Source: JBCBCP01 sp039817385 (GTDB taxonomy: Bacteria; Pseudomonadota; Alphaproteobacteria; Rhodobacterales; Rhodobacteraceae). From it: DNA of 64,000 nucleotides. The translations under genes were made by a program, and so were the position numbers. Each line of letters begins with the position of its first letter. Within the stretch, counting starts at the first letter, position 1. The stretch spans positions 124,001 to 188,000 of the forward strand of contig JBCBVY010000001.1 of NCBI GenBank assembly GCA_039817385.1, written 5' to 3'. Shown here one piece after another: positions 1 through 7,581 of this stretch. The notes under the pieces were generated by a model, which saw nothing but the letters and a program-made list of their open reading frames with translations, did no database searches and was not told the DNA's origin.

Positions 1-29
1 ACTGTTGTCATTGTCTATGAGGTATGACT

Positions 30-1667
30 ATGCGCTATTTCCTTTTTCTGGCATTTTTTCTGTCTTGCAACTCGGCTTTTGCGCAAGATACGCGCTTTGA
101 ATACGTAAAGAACGCGCCCGAAAATACCCTTTTGGTGGTTTTCGTGCATGGGCTGCGCAGTGATGCAATCGATGCTTGGACCAATCGGAAAGAAGAGACT
201 TATTGGCCGAAAACCCTGAGCGAAGATCCGTCGCTCGACCATGTGAACGTTGCTACCTTTCAATACCCGGCCGGCGCCCTGCGAGGAGATGGGCTGACAA
301 TCACGGATGCCGGGAACACGTTGAAGGTCCTTCTGGATGCAAACATTGCGCAAAACCGTCGCGTCGTCTTTGTCGCGCATAGCTTAGGTGGACTGGTGGT
401 GCGATCTATGTTGCTCAACCATCGCGACACTTATGATGTGCCACTGCTGTTTATGCTCGCTTCACCGACAGCTGGTTCCAGTCTCGCCAATTGGGCTCAG
501 GCGCTGGGACTTGGTACAAACAACCCGCTTGTTACAGCTTTGCGTGAATTGGAGGATAATCAATTCCTGGAGTCGCAAATCTCGCAGTGGGCCAGCTGGA
601 AGGGCGAGCGTAAACCGCGCGTGCTGTGCGCCTTCGAACGTGTGAAAACCCGAGGCGTGATTGTGGTATCTCAGGCCCAGATGCTACCGGGATGTGATGA
701 TGCGCCACTTGGGGTTGCTGCGGATCATTCGTTGATCTCGAAACCGGCGAGCGCTCAATCCCTTCTGCACCAATACCTTGCGACCGAATTGCGTTCGATC
801 AACGCGAACCTATTTGTTCCGAAGCTCAAGGGCCGGCTTGAACTCGCCCAGGGCCACAGCTTTCCGCAGGATGGCACGTTCGTGTCGCATACGATCTCTT
901 TGAAGGAAGATGTCGTCCTGCCGCCAAAGGTGCGGATATTTGCAAGCAACGTTCTTTTGAATGAGTTTAGCTTAATTGGCCACGACATCTTTATTCTGGC
1001 GGACATCGTTGTGGATGGGAACATCCAGTCAATGGGGTCCGCGGATGAGCCTGCCGCCGGGAGTGTCACCGTCGTCGCGCAGCGCATGTCGGGGGTCGCC
1101 GTCATTGCAACGGGTCTGGACGGCACCAATGGCCGTGATGGCGCGAATGGGCAAAACGGAGCCCCGGGACAAGCTGGCCGAGACGGGCGATGTGATGGTT
1201 TCGGAAAATGGCGAGCTGCCCAGGCTGGCGGCAATGGTGGCAATGGTACGCCGGGCGGGTCGGGCGAGCCGGGCGGCGATGGTGGTGTCGGCGGCCAGGT
1301 ATACATCGCCACTATTCTGCAGCGTGGTGTGGTCCTTGATGTGTCAGGTGGGCGCGGCGGTGAGCCGGGCCAAGGTGGCCAGGGCGGTCAAGGCGGCCAG
1401 GGCGGGCCTGGCGGGCGAGGGTGCACCGGGTTGGGCGGCACGCAAAGCAATGCAGCCTCGGGAAGAAGCGGGTCGGACGGCATAAATGGCCGCGACGGCC
1501 TGCCCGGCTCACCCGGCCGTCCTGGACAGTCCTGGCTTGCGGAAATCGACCAATTCAGTGACCTGCCTACGTTAATCGATATGCCCGGCTCAGACCGCCT
1601 TCGGGACTTTGCAGAGGTATTGTTTTCTGATCTCCGGGAAGATGTGCGTCTCGCCTCAGACAACTGA
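30..1667 (+). CDS. Secreted alpha/beta-hydrolase (SERAC1/DUF676-like esterase) with collagen-like C-terminal tract
   Basis: Predicted exported serine hydrolase of 545 residues. Residues 1-18 look like a signal peptide ending AFA before Gln. Residues 34-255 hold a hydrolase core: oxyanion loop HGLRSD (40-45), nucleophile elbow AHSLGG (Ser118) and a late DHSLISKP (His233), the arrangement seen in SERAC1-like esterases. Residues 362-425 and 440-500 are Gly-X-Y collagen-like repeats (for example GTNGRDGANGQNG and GQGGQGGQGG) interrupted by a short hydrophobic stretch. I chose ATG at 30 because GAGG at 19-22 is 7 bases upstream; ATG at 24 is too close. The first kilobase looks less GC-rich than the neighbours, which hints at transfer. 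Substrate is unknown; the stalk may display or anchor the enzyme. Confidence 0.8.
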   Translation: MRYFLFLAFFLSCNSAFAQDTRFEYVKNAPENTLLVVFVHGLRSDAIDAWTNRKEETYWPKTLSEDPSLDHVNVATFQYPAGALRGDGLTITDAGNTLKVLLDANIAQNRRVVFVAHSLGGLVVRSMLLNHRDTYDVPLLFMLASPTAGSSLANWAQALGLGTNNPLVTALRELEDNQFLESQISQWASWKGERKPRVLCAFERVKTRGVIVVSQAQMLPGCDDAPLGVAADHSLISKPASAQSLLHQYLATELRSINANLFVPKLKGRLELAQGHSFPQDGTFVSHTISLKEDVVLPPKVRIFASNVLLNEFSLIGHDIFILADIVVDGNIQSMGSADEPAAGSVTVVAQRMSGVAVIATGLDGTNGRDGANGQNGAPGQAGRDGRCDGFGKWRAAQAGGNGGNGTPGGSGEPGGDGGVGGQVYIATILQRGVVLDVSGGRGGEPGQGGQGGQGGQGGPGGRGCTGLGGTQSNAASGRSGSDGINGRDGLPGSPGRPGQSWLAEIDQFSDLPTLIDMPGSDRLRDFAEVLFSDLREDVRLASDN

Positions 1668-1734
1668 TTGATCGCGCTTGACCTCAACCGGGCTTGAGGT
1701 GGCACAGGGGATCAAGCACAGTCAAGGAGCCGTT

Positions 1735-2307
1735 ATGCAAGCGCCCAAACACGTCCTCATCGTGATCGACCACCCGAACGAAGCTTCGCTGACCCAAGCG
1801 TTGGCGCACCGTTTTGCGGAGGGGGCTCGCAATTCCGGACACAGCACCGAAACCTGCGATCTGCACGCCGAAGGCTTCGATCCGCGCTGGTCACTGGCGG
1901 ATATCGAAGGCCGCGCGACCGATATTCAAAGCCATCAGGAACGGGTTGAGGCGTGCGACGCGCTGTGCCTTGTCTTTCCGCTCTTCTGGTACGGGATGCC
2001 TGCGATGACGAAGGGCTGGATCGACCGGGTGTGGACCTATGGCTGGGCCTATGACGAGACGGGCCTGCCGGGGCGCAGCCTTTTGAAAGACCGGACCGGC
2101 GTGCTGCTTGTCCCCGCGGCGGCAAACCCGGAGACCTGGGCGCCCTACGACATCGAAGACCTGCTGCACCGGACGTGGACAACAGGGATGCTGGACTATT
2201 TCGGCATGGCGGGTGCCCGCGTGCACGTGCTCAACGGATCGGAAGGCTCCGCGGCGCGGCGCGCCGGGCTGCTGGAGCGGGCCTACCAGGCGGGGCAGAC
2301 GCTTTAG
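1735..2307 (+). CDS. Flavodoxin-fold NAD(P)H dehydrogenase (quinone), KefF/MdaB family
   Basis: Cytosolic FMN-dependent two-electron reductase of quinones or similar acceptors, inferred from family. The 190-residue protein opens with a flavodoxin-fold strand and loop (HVLIVIDHPNEASLT) and carries the family signature LVFPLFWYGMPAMTKGWIDRV near residue 80, where FMN and the active-site Tyr/Trp sit. ATG at 1735 is preferred because AAGGAG at 1724-1729 lies 5 bases upstream; an in-frame ATG at 1678 has no such site. Its TAG stop overlaps the TAA stop of the convergent ATPase gene by 3 bases. Acceptor specificity cannot be read from the sequence. Confidence 0.8.
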   Translation: MQAPKHVLIVIDHPNEASLTQALAHRFAEGARNSGHSTETCDLHAEGFDPRWSLADIEGRATDIQSHQERVEACDALCLVFPLFWYGMPAMTKGWIDRVWTYGWAYDETGLPGRSLLKDRTGVLLVPAAANPETWAPYDIEDLLHRTWTTGMLDYFGMAGARVHVLNGSEGSAARRAGLLERAYQAGQTL

Positions 2308-3848
2308 CGCCCTTTGAACAGCCCGCCCAGCACGCCGCGCACGATGCGCCGACCCGTGGTGCCCGTCAGTTCCTTGACGACCATCTTGGTCATCGCCTCG
2401 CCAAATGTTGGCCCTCGCCGGGGTGTTCGGGACGAGGAGCGCGGCACCCTTTTGGCCGAATAGCGGCGGGCATTGTTGAACTCACGCAGTGACGGGGTCT
2501 CGGCCTCCTCCGCCTTGGCCTCTGCGGCTTCGGCTTCGGCCGCTGCCTTGTCCGCGCGGGCACGCAGAATCTCGAAGGCCGATTTACGATCGAGCGTCTG
2601 GTCGTACTTGCCGCACATATCGGAGGCGGCCAGGATCGCCTTGCGCTCCGCGTCCGTGATCGGGCCAAGCTGCGACGCGGGCGGGCGGATCAACGTGCGC
2701 TCCACAATCCCTGGAACGCCCTTTTTCATCAGCATGGAGGTGACCGCCTCGCCCACGCCCACCTCGCGGATGGCGTCTTCGGTGCTGAAGCGGGGGTTCT
2801 CGCGGTAGGTCTCTGCCGCCATGCGCAGCTCTTTGCGGTCCTTGGCGGTAAACGCGCGCAGGGCGTGCTGGACCCGGTTGCCAAGCTGGCCGAGGATATC
2901 CTCGGGCACGTCGGCGGGGTTCTGGGTGATGAAGTAGACGCCGACGCCTTTGGAGCGGATCAGGCGGGCGACCTGTTCGACCTTGTCGACCAGCGCCTTG
3001 GGCGCGTCATCAAAAAGCAGATGCGCCTCGTCAAAAAAGAAAACCAGCTTGGGTTTGTCGGGATCGCCCACCTCGGGCAGTTCCTCAAACAGCTCCGACA
3101 GCAGCCACAGCAGGAAGGTCGCGTAGAGCTTGGGCGCAGCCATCAACTGATCGGAGGCGAGGATATTGACCATCCCGCGCCCCGCATCATCCAGGCGCAT
3201 CAGGTCCGCAAGGTCGAGCGCAGGCTCGCCAAACAGGCGCGTCGCCCCCTGGTTTTCCAGCACAAGCAGGCGGCGCTGGATCGCGCCGATAGACTGGGTG
3301 GAGACATTACCATAACGCAGCGACAGCGCCGCCTTGTTCTCTCCGATCCACACCAGCAGCGCTTGCAGGTCCTTGAGGTCGAGCAGCGGCAGGCCTTCCT
3401 CATCCGCAAGGCGGAACGCAATGTTCAGAATGCCCTCCTGCGCCTCCGTCAGCTCCAAAAGCTGGCTGAGCAGCAGCGGGCCCATTTCAGACACGGTGGT
3501 GCGGACGGGGTGGCCCTGATTGCCGAAGAGATCCCAGAAGGTGACCGGGAACGTGTCGTAGCCGTAATCGTCAAAGCCGATCTTCGCCGCGCGTGCGGTG
3601 AACGCATCGTGCAGCTTGAAATCCGCGCGCCCGGGCTTGGCAAGGCCCGACAGGTCGCCTTTGACGTCGGCCATGAAGACCGGAACGCCCGCGGCAGAGA
3701 AGCCTTCGGCGAGGATTTGCAACGTCACGGTCTTGCCCGTGCCGGTGGCACCCGCGATCAGCCCGTGCCGGTTGGCATAGCCCAGGGACAGATGCTGTTT
3801 CTCGCCATAGTCCGGCCCGCCCCCACCTACAAATACGCCCGTGTCCAT
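2304..3848 (-). CDS. DUF853 / HerA-like P-loop ATPase (YjgR family)
   Basis: Cytosolic ATPase of the DUF853 family, related to the HerA/FtsK helicase superfamily; cellular role is not established. The 514-residue protein has Walker A GATGTGKT at about residues 33-40, Walker B-like KLVFFFDEAHLLF around 270, and a downstream ITQNPADVPEDILGQLGNRVQHALR segment typical of HerA-type sensor regions. A Lys/Ala/Glu-rich charged stretch near residues 420-455 is probably coiled coil or linker, followed by a basic tail. Monocistronic; its promoter must lie in the 3849-3925 region, divergent from the candidate small RNAs. Length is usual for the family. Confidence 0.9.
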   Translation of the reverse strand: MDTGVFVGGGGPDYGEKQHLSLGYANRHGLIAGATGTGKTVTLQILAEGFSAAGVPVFMADVKGDLSGLAKPGRADFKLHDAFTARAAKIGFDDYGYDTFPVTFWDLFGNQGHPVRTTVSEMGPLLLSQLLELTEAQEGILNIAFRLADEEGLPLLDLKDLQALLVWIGENKAALSLRYGNVSTQSIGAIQRRLLVLENQGATRLFGEPALDLADLMRLDDAGRGMVNILASDQLMAAPKLYATFLLWLLSELFEELPEVGDPDKPKLVFFFDEAHLLFDDAPKALVDKVEQVARLIRSKGVGVYFITQNPADVPEDILGQLGNRVQHALRAFTAKDRKELRMAAETYRENPRFSTEDAIREVGVGEAVTSMLMKKGVPGIVERTLIRPPASQLGPITDAERKAILAASDMCGKYDQTLDRKSAFEILRARADKAAAEAEAAEAKAEEAETPSLREFNNARRYSAKRVPRSSSRTPRRGPTFGEAMTKMVVKELTGTTGRRIVRGVLGGLFKGR

Positions 3849-3923
3849 GCCCCGTTTACCTTTCGTGCCGCGCAGATTGCGGCCTGACCATACAAAGTTA
3901 ACCTTTGCGCGCCATAGTGATTT

Positions 3924-4003
3924 TGCCGTGGACGGAATGTCCTTCGTGTCTGCGGCACTTCCTCCCTGTCAGACTGGCCGCGCCTTCGGGTGCGGCCCTT
4001 TTT
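3924..4003 (+). ncRNA. Candidate small RNA with exposed C-rich anti-Shine-Dalgarno stretch
   Basis: Not recognised as a named RNA. The + strand can form a hairpin (TGCCG 3924-3928 with CGGCA 3953-3957, inner GGAC 3930-3933 with GTCC 3939-3942), then a single-stranded CTTCCTCCCTGTC segment complementary to GGAGG-type ribosome sites, then a strong hairpin with a TTCG tetraloop and T tract. Hairpin, open C-rich seed, terminator is the layout of many alphaproteobacterial regulatory RNAs, including the CCUCCUCCC-type RNAs of Rhodobacter. The 5' end and promoter are not clear; it could begin upstream. No convincing coding frame with a ribosome site covers it. Confidence 0.4.
3976..4003 (+). terminator. 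Rho-independent terminator with TTCG tetraloop
   Basis: Nine-pair stem starting GGCCGC (3976-3981) and closing GCGGCC (3992-3997), one G-T pair, TTCG loop, followed by CTTTTT. No annotated + strand gene ends just upstream, which is why a small RNA is proposed. Confidence 0.75.
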
Positions 4004-4053
4004 ATGGACCCACAGGTCAGTCACATTGTTGTAATTCGGCACAAAAAACCCTG

Positions 4054-4082
4054 TTGACGGCCCCCGAGCGCTTTCGTAACGT
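4054..4082 (+). promoter_or_regulatory. Sigma70-type promoter candidate for downstream small RNA
   Basis: TTGACG at 4054-4059 and TAACGT at 4077-4082 with a 17-base spacer. It points at the structured stretch ending at the 4153-4185 terminator, not directly at the IalB gene. Confidence 0.45.
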
Positions 4083-4088
4083 CCCGTC

Positions 4089-4185
4089 ACGTTAAGTCGG
4101 CCAGTCCGACGGGGAGAGAAAAACGCGCCCGCAAGAGGCGCACTGAATTTGGAAAAGAGGGCGCATCCCGCCCTCTTTTCTGCTT
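4089..4185 (+). ncRNA. Candidate second small RNA (about 95 nt)
   Basis: Promoter-like TTGACG/TAACGT upstream and a perfect terminator downstream bracket about 95 bases with no plausible start codon after the GGGGAGAG purine stretch. Three stems are possible: GTCGG (4096-4100) with CCGAC (4106-4110), GCGCC (4125-4129) with GGCGC (4137-4141), and the 11-pair terminator. The single-stranded middle is purine rich. It could also be a terminated leader of the IalB gene that starts 105 bases later. Not matched to any family I know. Confidence 0.45.
4153..4185 (+). terminator. Rho-independent terminator
   Basis: Perfect 11-pair inverted repeat AAAAGAGGGCG (4153-4163) / CGCCCTCTTTT (4169-4179), loop CATCC, then CTGCTTT. 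The A-T flanks make it potentially bidirectional. Confidence 0.75.
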
Positions 4186-4290
4186 TCGGGGCCTACGCGA
4201 GAATTCGCGGAAAACCGCGCACCGCAGCCCCTGACATGCCTATGCGGCCATGCTACATCGGCGCAAAATTTCCAAACGGCGAGTGACGCG

Positions 4291-4893
4291 ATGATTCACA
4301 CACTGAAAACGCTTCTTGGCTGCGCAGCCCTGATCGCGGGCACCTCAGCACTTGCGCAAGAGACAACGAGCCAGTCGGGCACGGCGGCAGAGATCCAGGA
4401 GCAGCTGTCGCTTGGCACCACCGGCGATGGTGAGGTGCAGCTGGGCCAGCCCTACACCGCCGAAGTGATCGGCGACTGGGAAATGCGCTGCATCAAGACC
4501 GAGGCCGAGGTGGACCCCTGCCAGATGTACCAGCTGATGGACGATGGCGAAGGTGCCCCGGTGGCGGAATTCTCGCTGTTCCGGCTGCCCGAAGGCGGGC
4601 GTGCGGTGGCCGGAGCGACTGTGGTTGTGCCGCTTGAGACCTCGCTGACCAACCAGCTGTCGATCTCCGTAGATGGGGGCGAGGCGCGCCGCTATCCCTT
4701 CGCGTTCTGCGCGTCGCTTGGCTGCTACGCGCGGGTTGGTCTGACCGCCGCGGACGTGAACGCGTTCAAGGCGGGCGCCGTGGCGACGATCACCATCGTT
4801 CCCGCCGCCGCGCCGGATCAGAAGGTCAACCTGGAGATGTCTCTGACCGGCTTTACCGCAAGCTTTGACAAGGTGTCGGTGATCGAACAGTGA
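4291..4893 (+). CDS. Invasion-associated locus B (IalB) family periplasmic protein
   Basis: Exported protein of 200 residues. A signal peptide covers about 1-22 (hydrophobic core LLGCAALIAGTSALA, cleavage before QE). The mature part has the IalB-family pattern: VIGDWEMRC, a DPCQMYQL cysteine region, a beta-rich core, and PFAFCASLGCYARVGL with paired cysteines. IalB was named in Bartonella; in free-living alphaproteobacteria the family is common and function is unknown, so no pathogenicity is implied. Monocistronic, closed by the terminator at 4917-4942. Confidence 0.88.
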   Translation: MIHTLKTLLGCAALIAGTSALAQETTSQSGTAAEIQEQLSLGTTGDGEVQLGQPYTAEVIGDWEMRCIKTEAEVDPCQMYQLMDDGEGAPVAEFSLFRLPEGGRAVAGATVVVPLETSLTNQLSISVDGGEARRYPFAFCASLGCYARVGLTAADVNAFKAGAVATITIVPAAAPDQKVNLEMSLTGFTASFDKVSVIEQ

Positions 4894-4916
4894 GCCGCGC
4901 CGTTATCGCGTGATCC

Positions 4917-4942
4917 GGGGGCGCCGCGTGCGCCCCTTTTTT
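4917..4942 (+). terminator. Rho-independent terminator of the IalB-family gene
   Basis: GGGGCGC (4917-4923) pairs with GCGCCCC (4930-4936), followed by six T. Confidence 0.85.
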
Positions 4943-4960
4943 GTGGGTGGTGGGGTGAAG

Positions 4961-4969
4961 CCACCCTAC
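4961..4969 (-). repeat. GTAGGGTGG repeat fragment carrying the ketoacyl-synthase stop codon
   Basis: On the minus strand GTAGGGTGG occurs at 4969-4961 and the TAG within it (4968-4966) is the stop codon of the ketoacyl synthase. The same sequence supplies stop codons at 23644-23646, 30244-30246 and 30294-30292. The inverted partner (GGTGGG...) here is degenerate. Confidence 0.55.
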
Positions 4970-6174
4970 GCGGCGCGCAAGGCAAGCACCGCGTTCATGC
5001 CGCCAAAGGCAAAGGCGTTGGAGAGGACCACATCGACCTTTGCCTCCCGCGCGGTGTTTGGCACCACGTCGAGCGCGCATTCGGGGTCCGGCTCTTCATA
5101 GCCGATGGTCGGCGCGATGACCCCGTCGCGCAAGGCCATGATACAGGCCAACAGCTCCACCGCACCGGTCCCGCCGATCAGATGGCCGTGCATCGACTTG
5201 GTCGAAGAGATCATCAGCCTGTCCGCGTGCTGGCCAAAGACGTCCGCAACCGCGGCGCATTCGGTCTTGTCATTGGCCGCGGTGCCGGTGCCGTGGGCGT
5301 TGATATAGCCAACCTCCGCGCGGTCGATGCGCGCGTCCGCCAATGCCCCCGACATGGCCCGCGCGGCGCCGTTCTTGGATGGCATCACGATATCGGACGC
5401 GTCCGAGGACATCGCGAAACCCGCCAGCTCGCACAAGATGTCGGCGCCGCGGGCGTGCGCGTGCTCATATTCCTCAAAGACAAACACCCCAGCCCCTTCG
5501 CCCTGCACCATGCCGTTGCGATTGGCGCTGAAGGGGCGGCAGGCGTCCTTGGACATCACGCGCAGCCCTTCCCACGCCTTCACCCCGCCAAAGCAGAGCA
5601 TCGATTCCGACCCGCCGGAGATCATGGCCGGCGCCATGCCAGAGCGGACCATTGCAAAGGCCTGCGCCATCGCGTGGTTGGAGGACGCACAGGCGGTGGA
5701 GACGGTGAAGGACGGCCCCTTCAGGTTATGCTCGATGCTCACATGGCTGGCGGCGGCATTATTCATCAGCTTCGGCACGACGAAGGGGTGAACGCGGTTC
5801 TTCCCCTCCTCATAGACGGAGCGGTAGTTCGCATCCCATGTGCTGACCCCGCCGCCCGCCGTGCCCAGCACCACGCCGGAGCGGGCGGAGAGATCGCCGT
5901 GAAACTCAAGGCCGGACTGCGCGATGGCCTCCTTCGCGGCGGCGAGCGTGAACTGGGTGAAGCGGTCATACAGGCTGATCTGCTGGCGGTTGTAGCGGCC
6001 TTCGGCCTCGAACCCGCGCACCTGCCCGCCGATGTTGATCGAAAGACGCTCCACGTCCTGAAAGGACAGCGCGCCAATGCCGCAGCGCCCTTCACGCATC
6101 GCCTCAAGGGTGGAGGGCACATCGTGACCCAGCGCGTTGACCGTTCCCGCGCCGGTGATGACAACCCGGTGCAT
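4966..6174 (-). CDS. Beta-ketoacyl-ACP synthase II-like (FabF/NodE type)
   Basis: Condenses malonyl-ACP with an acyl chain in fatty-acid elongation. The 402-residue protein has the full Cys-His-His triad: Cys162 in STACASSNHA, His294 in NAHGTGTAANDKTE and His331 in STKSMHGHLIGGTG. It is the last gene of a leftward set LD-transpeptidase, LpxD-like, ACP, synthase, with its ATG overlapping the ACP stop by one base (TGATG), so the two are probably translationally coupled. The context suggests a dedicated elongation system making a special acyl chain for an envelope lipid rather than the housekeeping FabF. Its TAG stop lies in a GTAGGGTGG repeat. Confidence 0.88.
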   Translation of the reverse strand: MHRVVITGAGTVNALGHDVPSTLEAMREGRCGIGALSFQDVERLSINIGGQVRGFEAEGRYNRQQISLYDRFTQFTLAAAKEAIAQSGLEFHGDLSARSGVVLGTAGGGVSTWDANYRSVYEEGKNRVHPFVVPKLMNNAAASHVSIEHNLKGPSFTVSTACASSNHAMAQAFAMVRSGMAPAMISGGSESMLCFGGVKAWEGLRVMSKDACRPFSANRNGMVQGEGAGVFVFEEYEHAHARGADILCELAGFAMSSDASDIVMPSKNGAARAMSGALADARIDRAEVGYINAHGTGTAANDKTECAAVADVFGQHADRLMISSTKSMHGHLIGGTGAVELLACIMALRDGVIAPTIGYEEPDPECALDVVPNTAREAKVDVVLSNAFAFGGMNAVLALRAA

Positions 6175-6434
6175 CAGCTTTTCTGTTCAGCAATCAGCCG
6201 GTCGATTCCGGCGATAATGGCGGCGACTGATGTGATGTCGAAATCGCTCTCGCTTGGGTCATTCGCGTTGAAGGGCACCTGGATGTCGAACGCTTCTTCG
6301 ATCGCGAAGATGCTTTCGACAAGGCCAAGGCTGTCGATGCCGAGGTCTTCGAGCGTGCTGTCCGGTGTCACGTCCGATGGCTCCAGCACGGCCTGTTCGG
6401 CGATTATTTCGATGACTTTGTCCTGGGTACTCAT
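6174..6434 (-). CDS. Acyl carrier protein (dedicated paralogue)
   Basis: Small acidic carrier of 86 residues; Ser35 in LGIDSLGLVE is the expected 4'-phosphopantetheine site. It is longer than the housekeeping AcpP (about 77 residues), with an insertion QVPFNANDPSESDFD after helix II. The start ATG at 6434 gives the normal N-terminus (MSTQDKVIEII). It lies 32 bases after the LpxD-like gene and overlaps the ketoacyl synthase by one base. It probably delivers a specific acyl chain to the neighbouring acyltransferase. Resemblance to AcpXL is limited to the general carrier fold. Confidence 0.88.
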   Translation of the reverse strand: MSTQDKVIEIIAEQAVLEPSDVTPDSTLEDLGIDSLGLVESIFAIEEAFDIQVPFNANDPSESDFDITSVAAIIAGIDRLIAEQKS

Positions 6435-6466
6435 GGCCCCTGTCCGTCTTTGCAGTTTAGGGTGAC

Positions 6467-7552
6467 TTAGTCGCTGGCGGGCGGCTTTGCACCTGCTTTT
6501 TGCAGGCTGGCGAGCAGGCGCGGCAATCGGCGCAGGGCCTTGTAGCTGTCGATCTGCTTGTCCATCTGCATCGCCGGGTAGCCCAGCATGACGCGGCCCG
6601 CGGGAACAGAGGTCAGAACCCCCGTGCCGCCGCCCAGCACCACGCGGTCCCCGATACGCAGGTTGTCGCCAATGCCGACCTGCCCGCCGCAAGTCACGTT
6701 ATCGCCGATCACGGTGGAGCCCGCGATGCCCACCTGCCCCGCAAAGAGGCAATCGCGCCCGATCACCACGTTATGGGCGATGTGGACGAGGTTATCGAGC
6801 TTGCAGCCGTCGCCGATAACGGTGTCGCGGACCGTGCCGTTGTCGATCACGCAATTGCCGCCCAGCTCCACGTCATCGCCCAAGCGCACGCTGCCCAGCG
6901 AATGGATGCGCGCCCACGGCTGGCCTTCGGTGGCGTTTTCGGTGCCGAGGGACGCGCGGACCTTTTCGACGCCCGATGGCTCTGCGGTCACGAACGAAAA
7001 CCCGTCGCTGCCCAGCTTTGTGCCCGGGCCAAGGATCGCGCGTGCGCCCACCCGAACCCGCGCGCCAAGGCTGACATGCTCGCGCAGGAGGCTGCCTGCG
7101 CCCAGCTCTGCGTTCCAGCCGATATGGCAGCCGGGGCCGAGCGTGCAGCCATCGCCGATCCGGGCGCCTGCCGCGATCACGCAGAGCGGGCCGACATTGA
7201 CGTCCTGGCCCAGCACGGCGGCAGGGTCGATCACGGCGCTCGGGTGGATGCCCGCGCCAAAGCCCTGCCCGGGGTCCATCATCGGCGTGAGGCTGGCCAT
7301 CGCATAACGCGGGCGCGCGGGCACGATGGCTGCTTCAAGGCCCAGCGCCGCCCAGTCGGCCCCGTCATGCAGGAGCGCCGCGCGGGCCTTGCCCTGCGCC
7401 AATCCGGCGGCAAACTCGGGCTTCATCGCCAGGGCCAGCGCGTCAGGGCTTGCATCCGCAGGCTCCGCCACGTGGGTTACGCGCAGGGCGGTATCCCCAA
7501 AAGCGGCGGCCCCAAGCGCCCGGGCAATCTCGGCGATGGAATGATTGGGCAT
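6467..7552 (-). CDS. LpxD-like UDP-3-O-acyl-glucosamine N-acyltransferase
   Basis: Left-handed beta-helix acyltransferase. LpxD proper moves a 3-hydroxyacyl chain from ACP to the 2-amino group of UDP-3-O-acyl-glucosamine in lipid A synthesis. The 361-residue protein has an N-terminal uridine-binding-like domain (1-100), hexapeptide repeats (about 105-320, for example IGDGCTLGPGCHIG), the conserved HIAHN motif (His257, His260) and an LpxD-like C-terminal helix. ATG at 7552 is used; a longer frame lacks similarity. It is not beside lpxA, fabZ or bamA as canonical lpxD is, so it may be a paralogue with its own acyl chain supplied by the adjacent ACP and synthase. Confidence 0.82.
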   Translation of the reverse strand: MPNHSIAEIARALGAAAFGDTALRVTHVAEPADASPDALALAMKPEFAAGLAQGKARAALLHDGADWAALGLEAAIVPARPRYAMASLTPMMDPGQGFGAGIHPSAVIDPAAVLGQDVNVGPLCVIAAGARIGDGCTLGPGCHIGWNAELGAGSLLREHVSLGARVRVGARAILGPGTKLGSDGFSFVTAEPSGVEKVRASLGTENATEGQPWARIHSLGSVRLGDDVELGGNCVIDNGTVRDTVIGDGCKLDNLVHIAHNVVIGRDCLFAGQVGIAGSTVIGDNVTCGGQVGIGDNLRIGDRVVLGGGTGVLTSVPAGRVMLGYPAMQMDKQIDSYKALRRLPRLLASLQKAGAKPPASD

Positions 7553-7581
7553 GGCGCGCTCCTTGACTTGCGCGCGCAGAG

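Noticed and set aside
1141..1530. Gly-rich repeats of the esterase gene as a DNA repeat or CRISPR-like array
   Set aside because: The periodicity is codon-level Gly-X-Y without conserved DNA spacers or equal repeat lengths.
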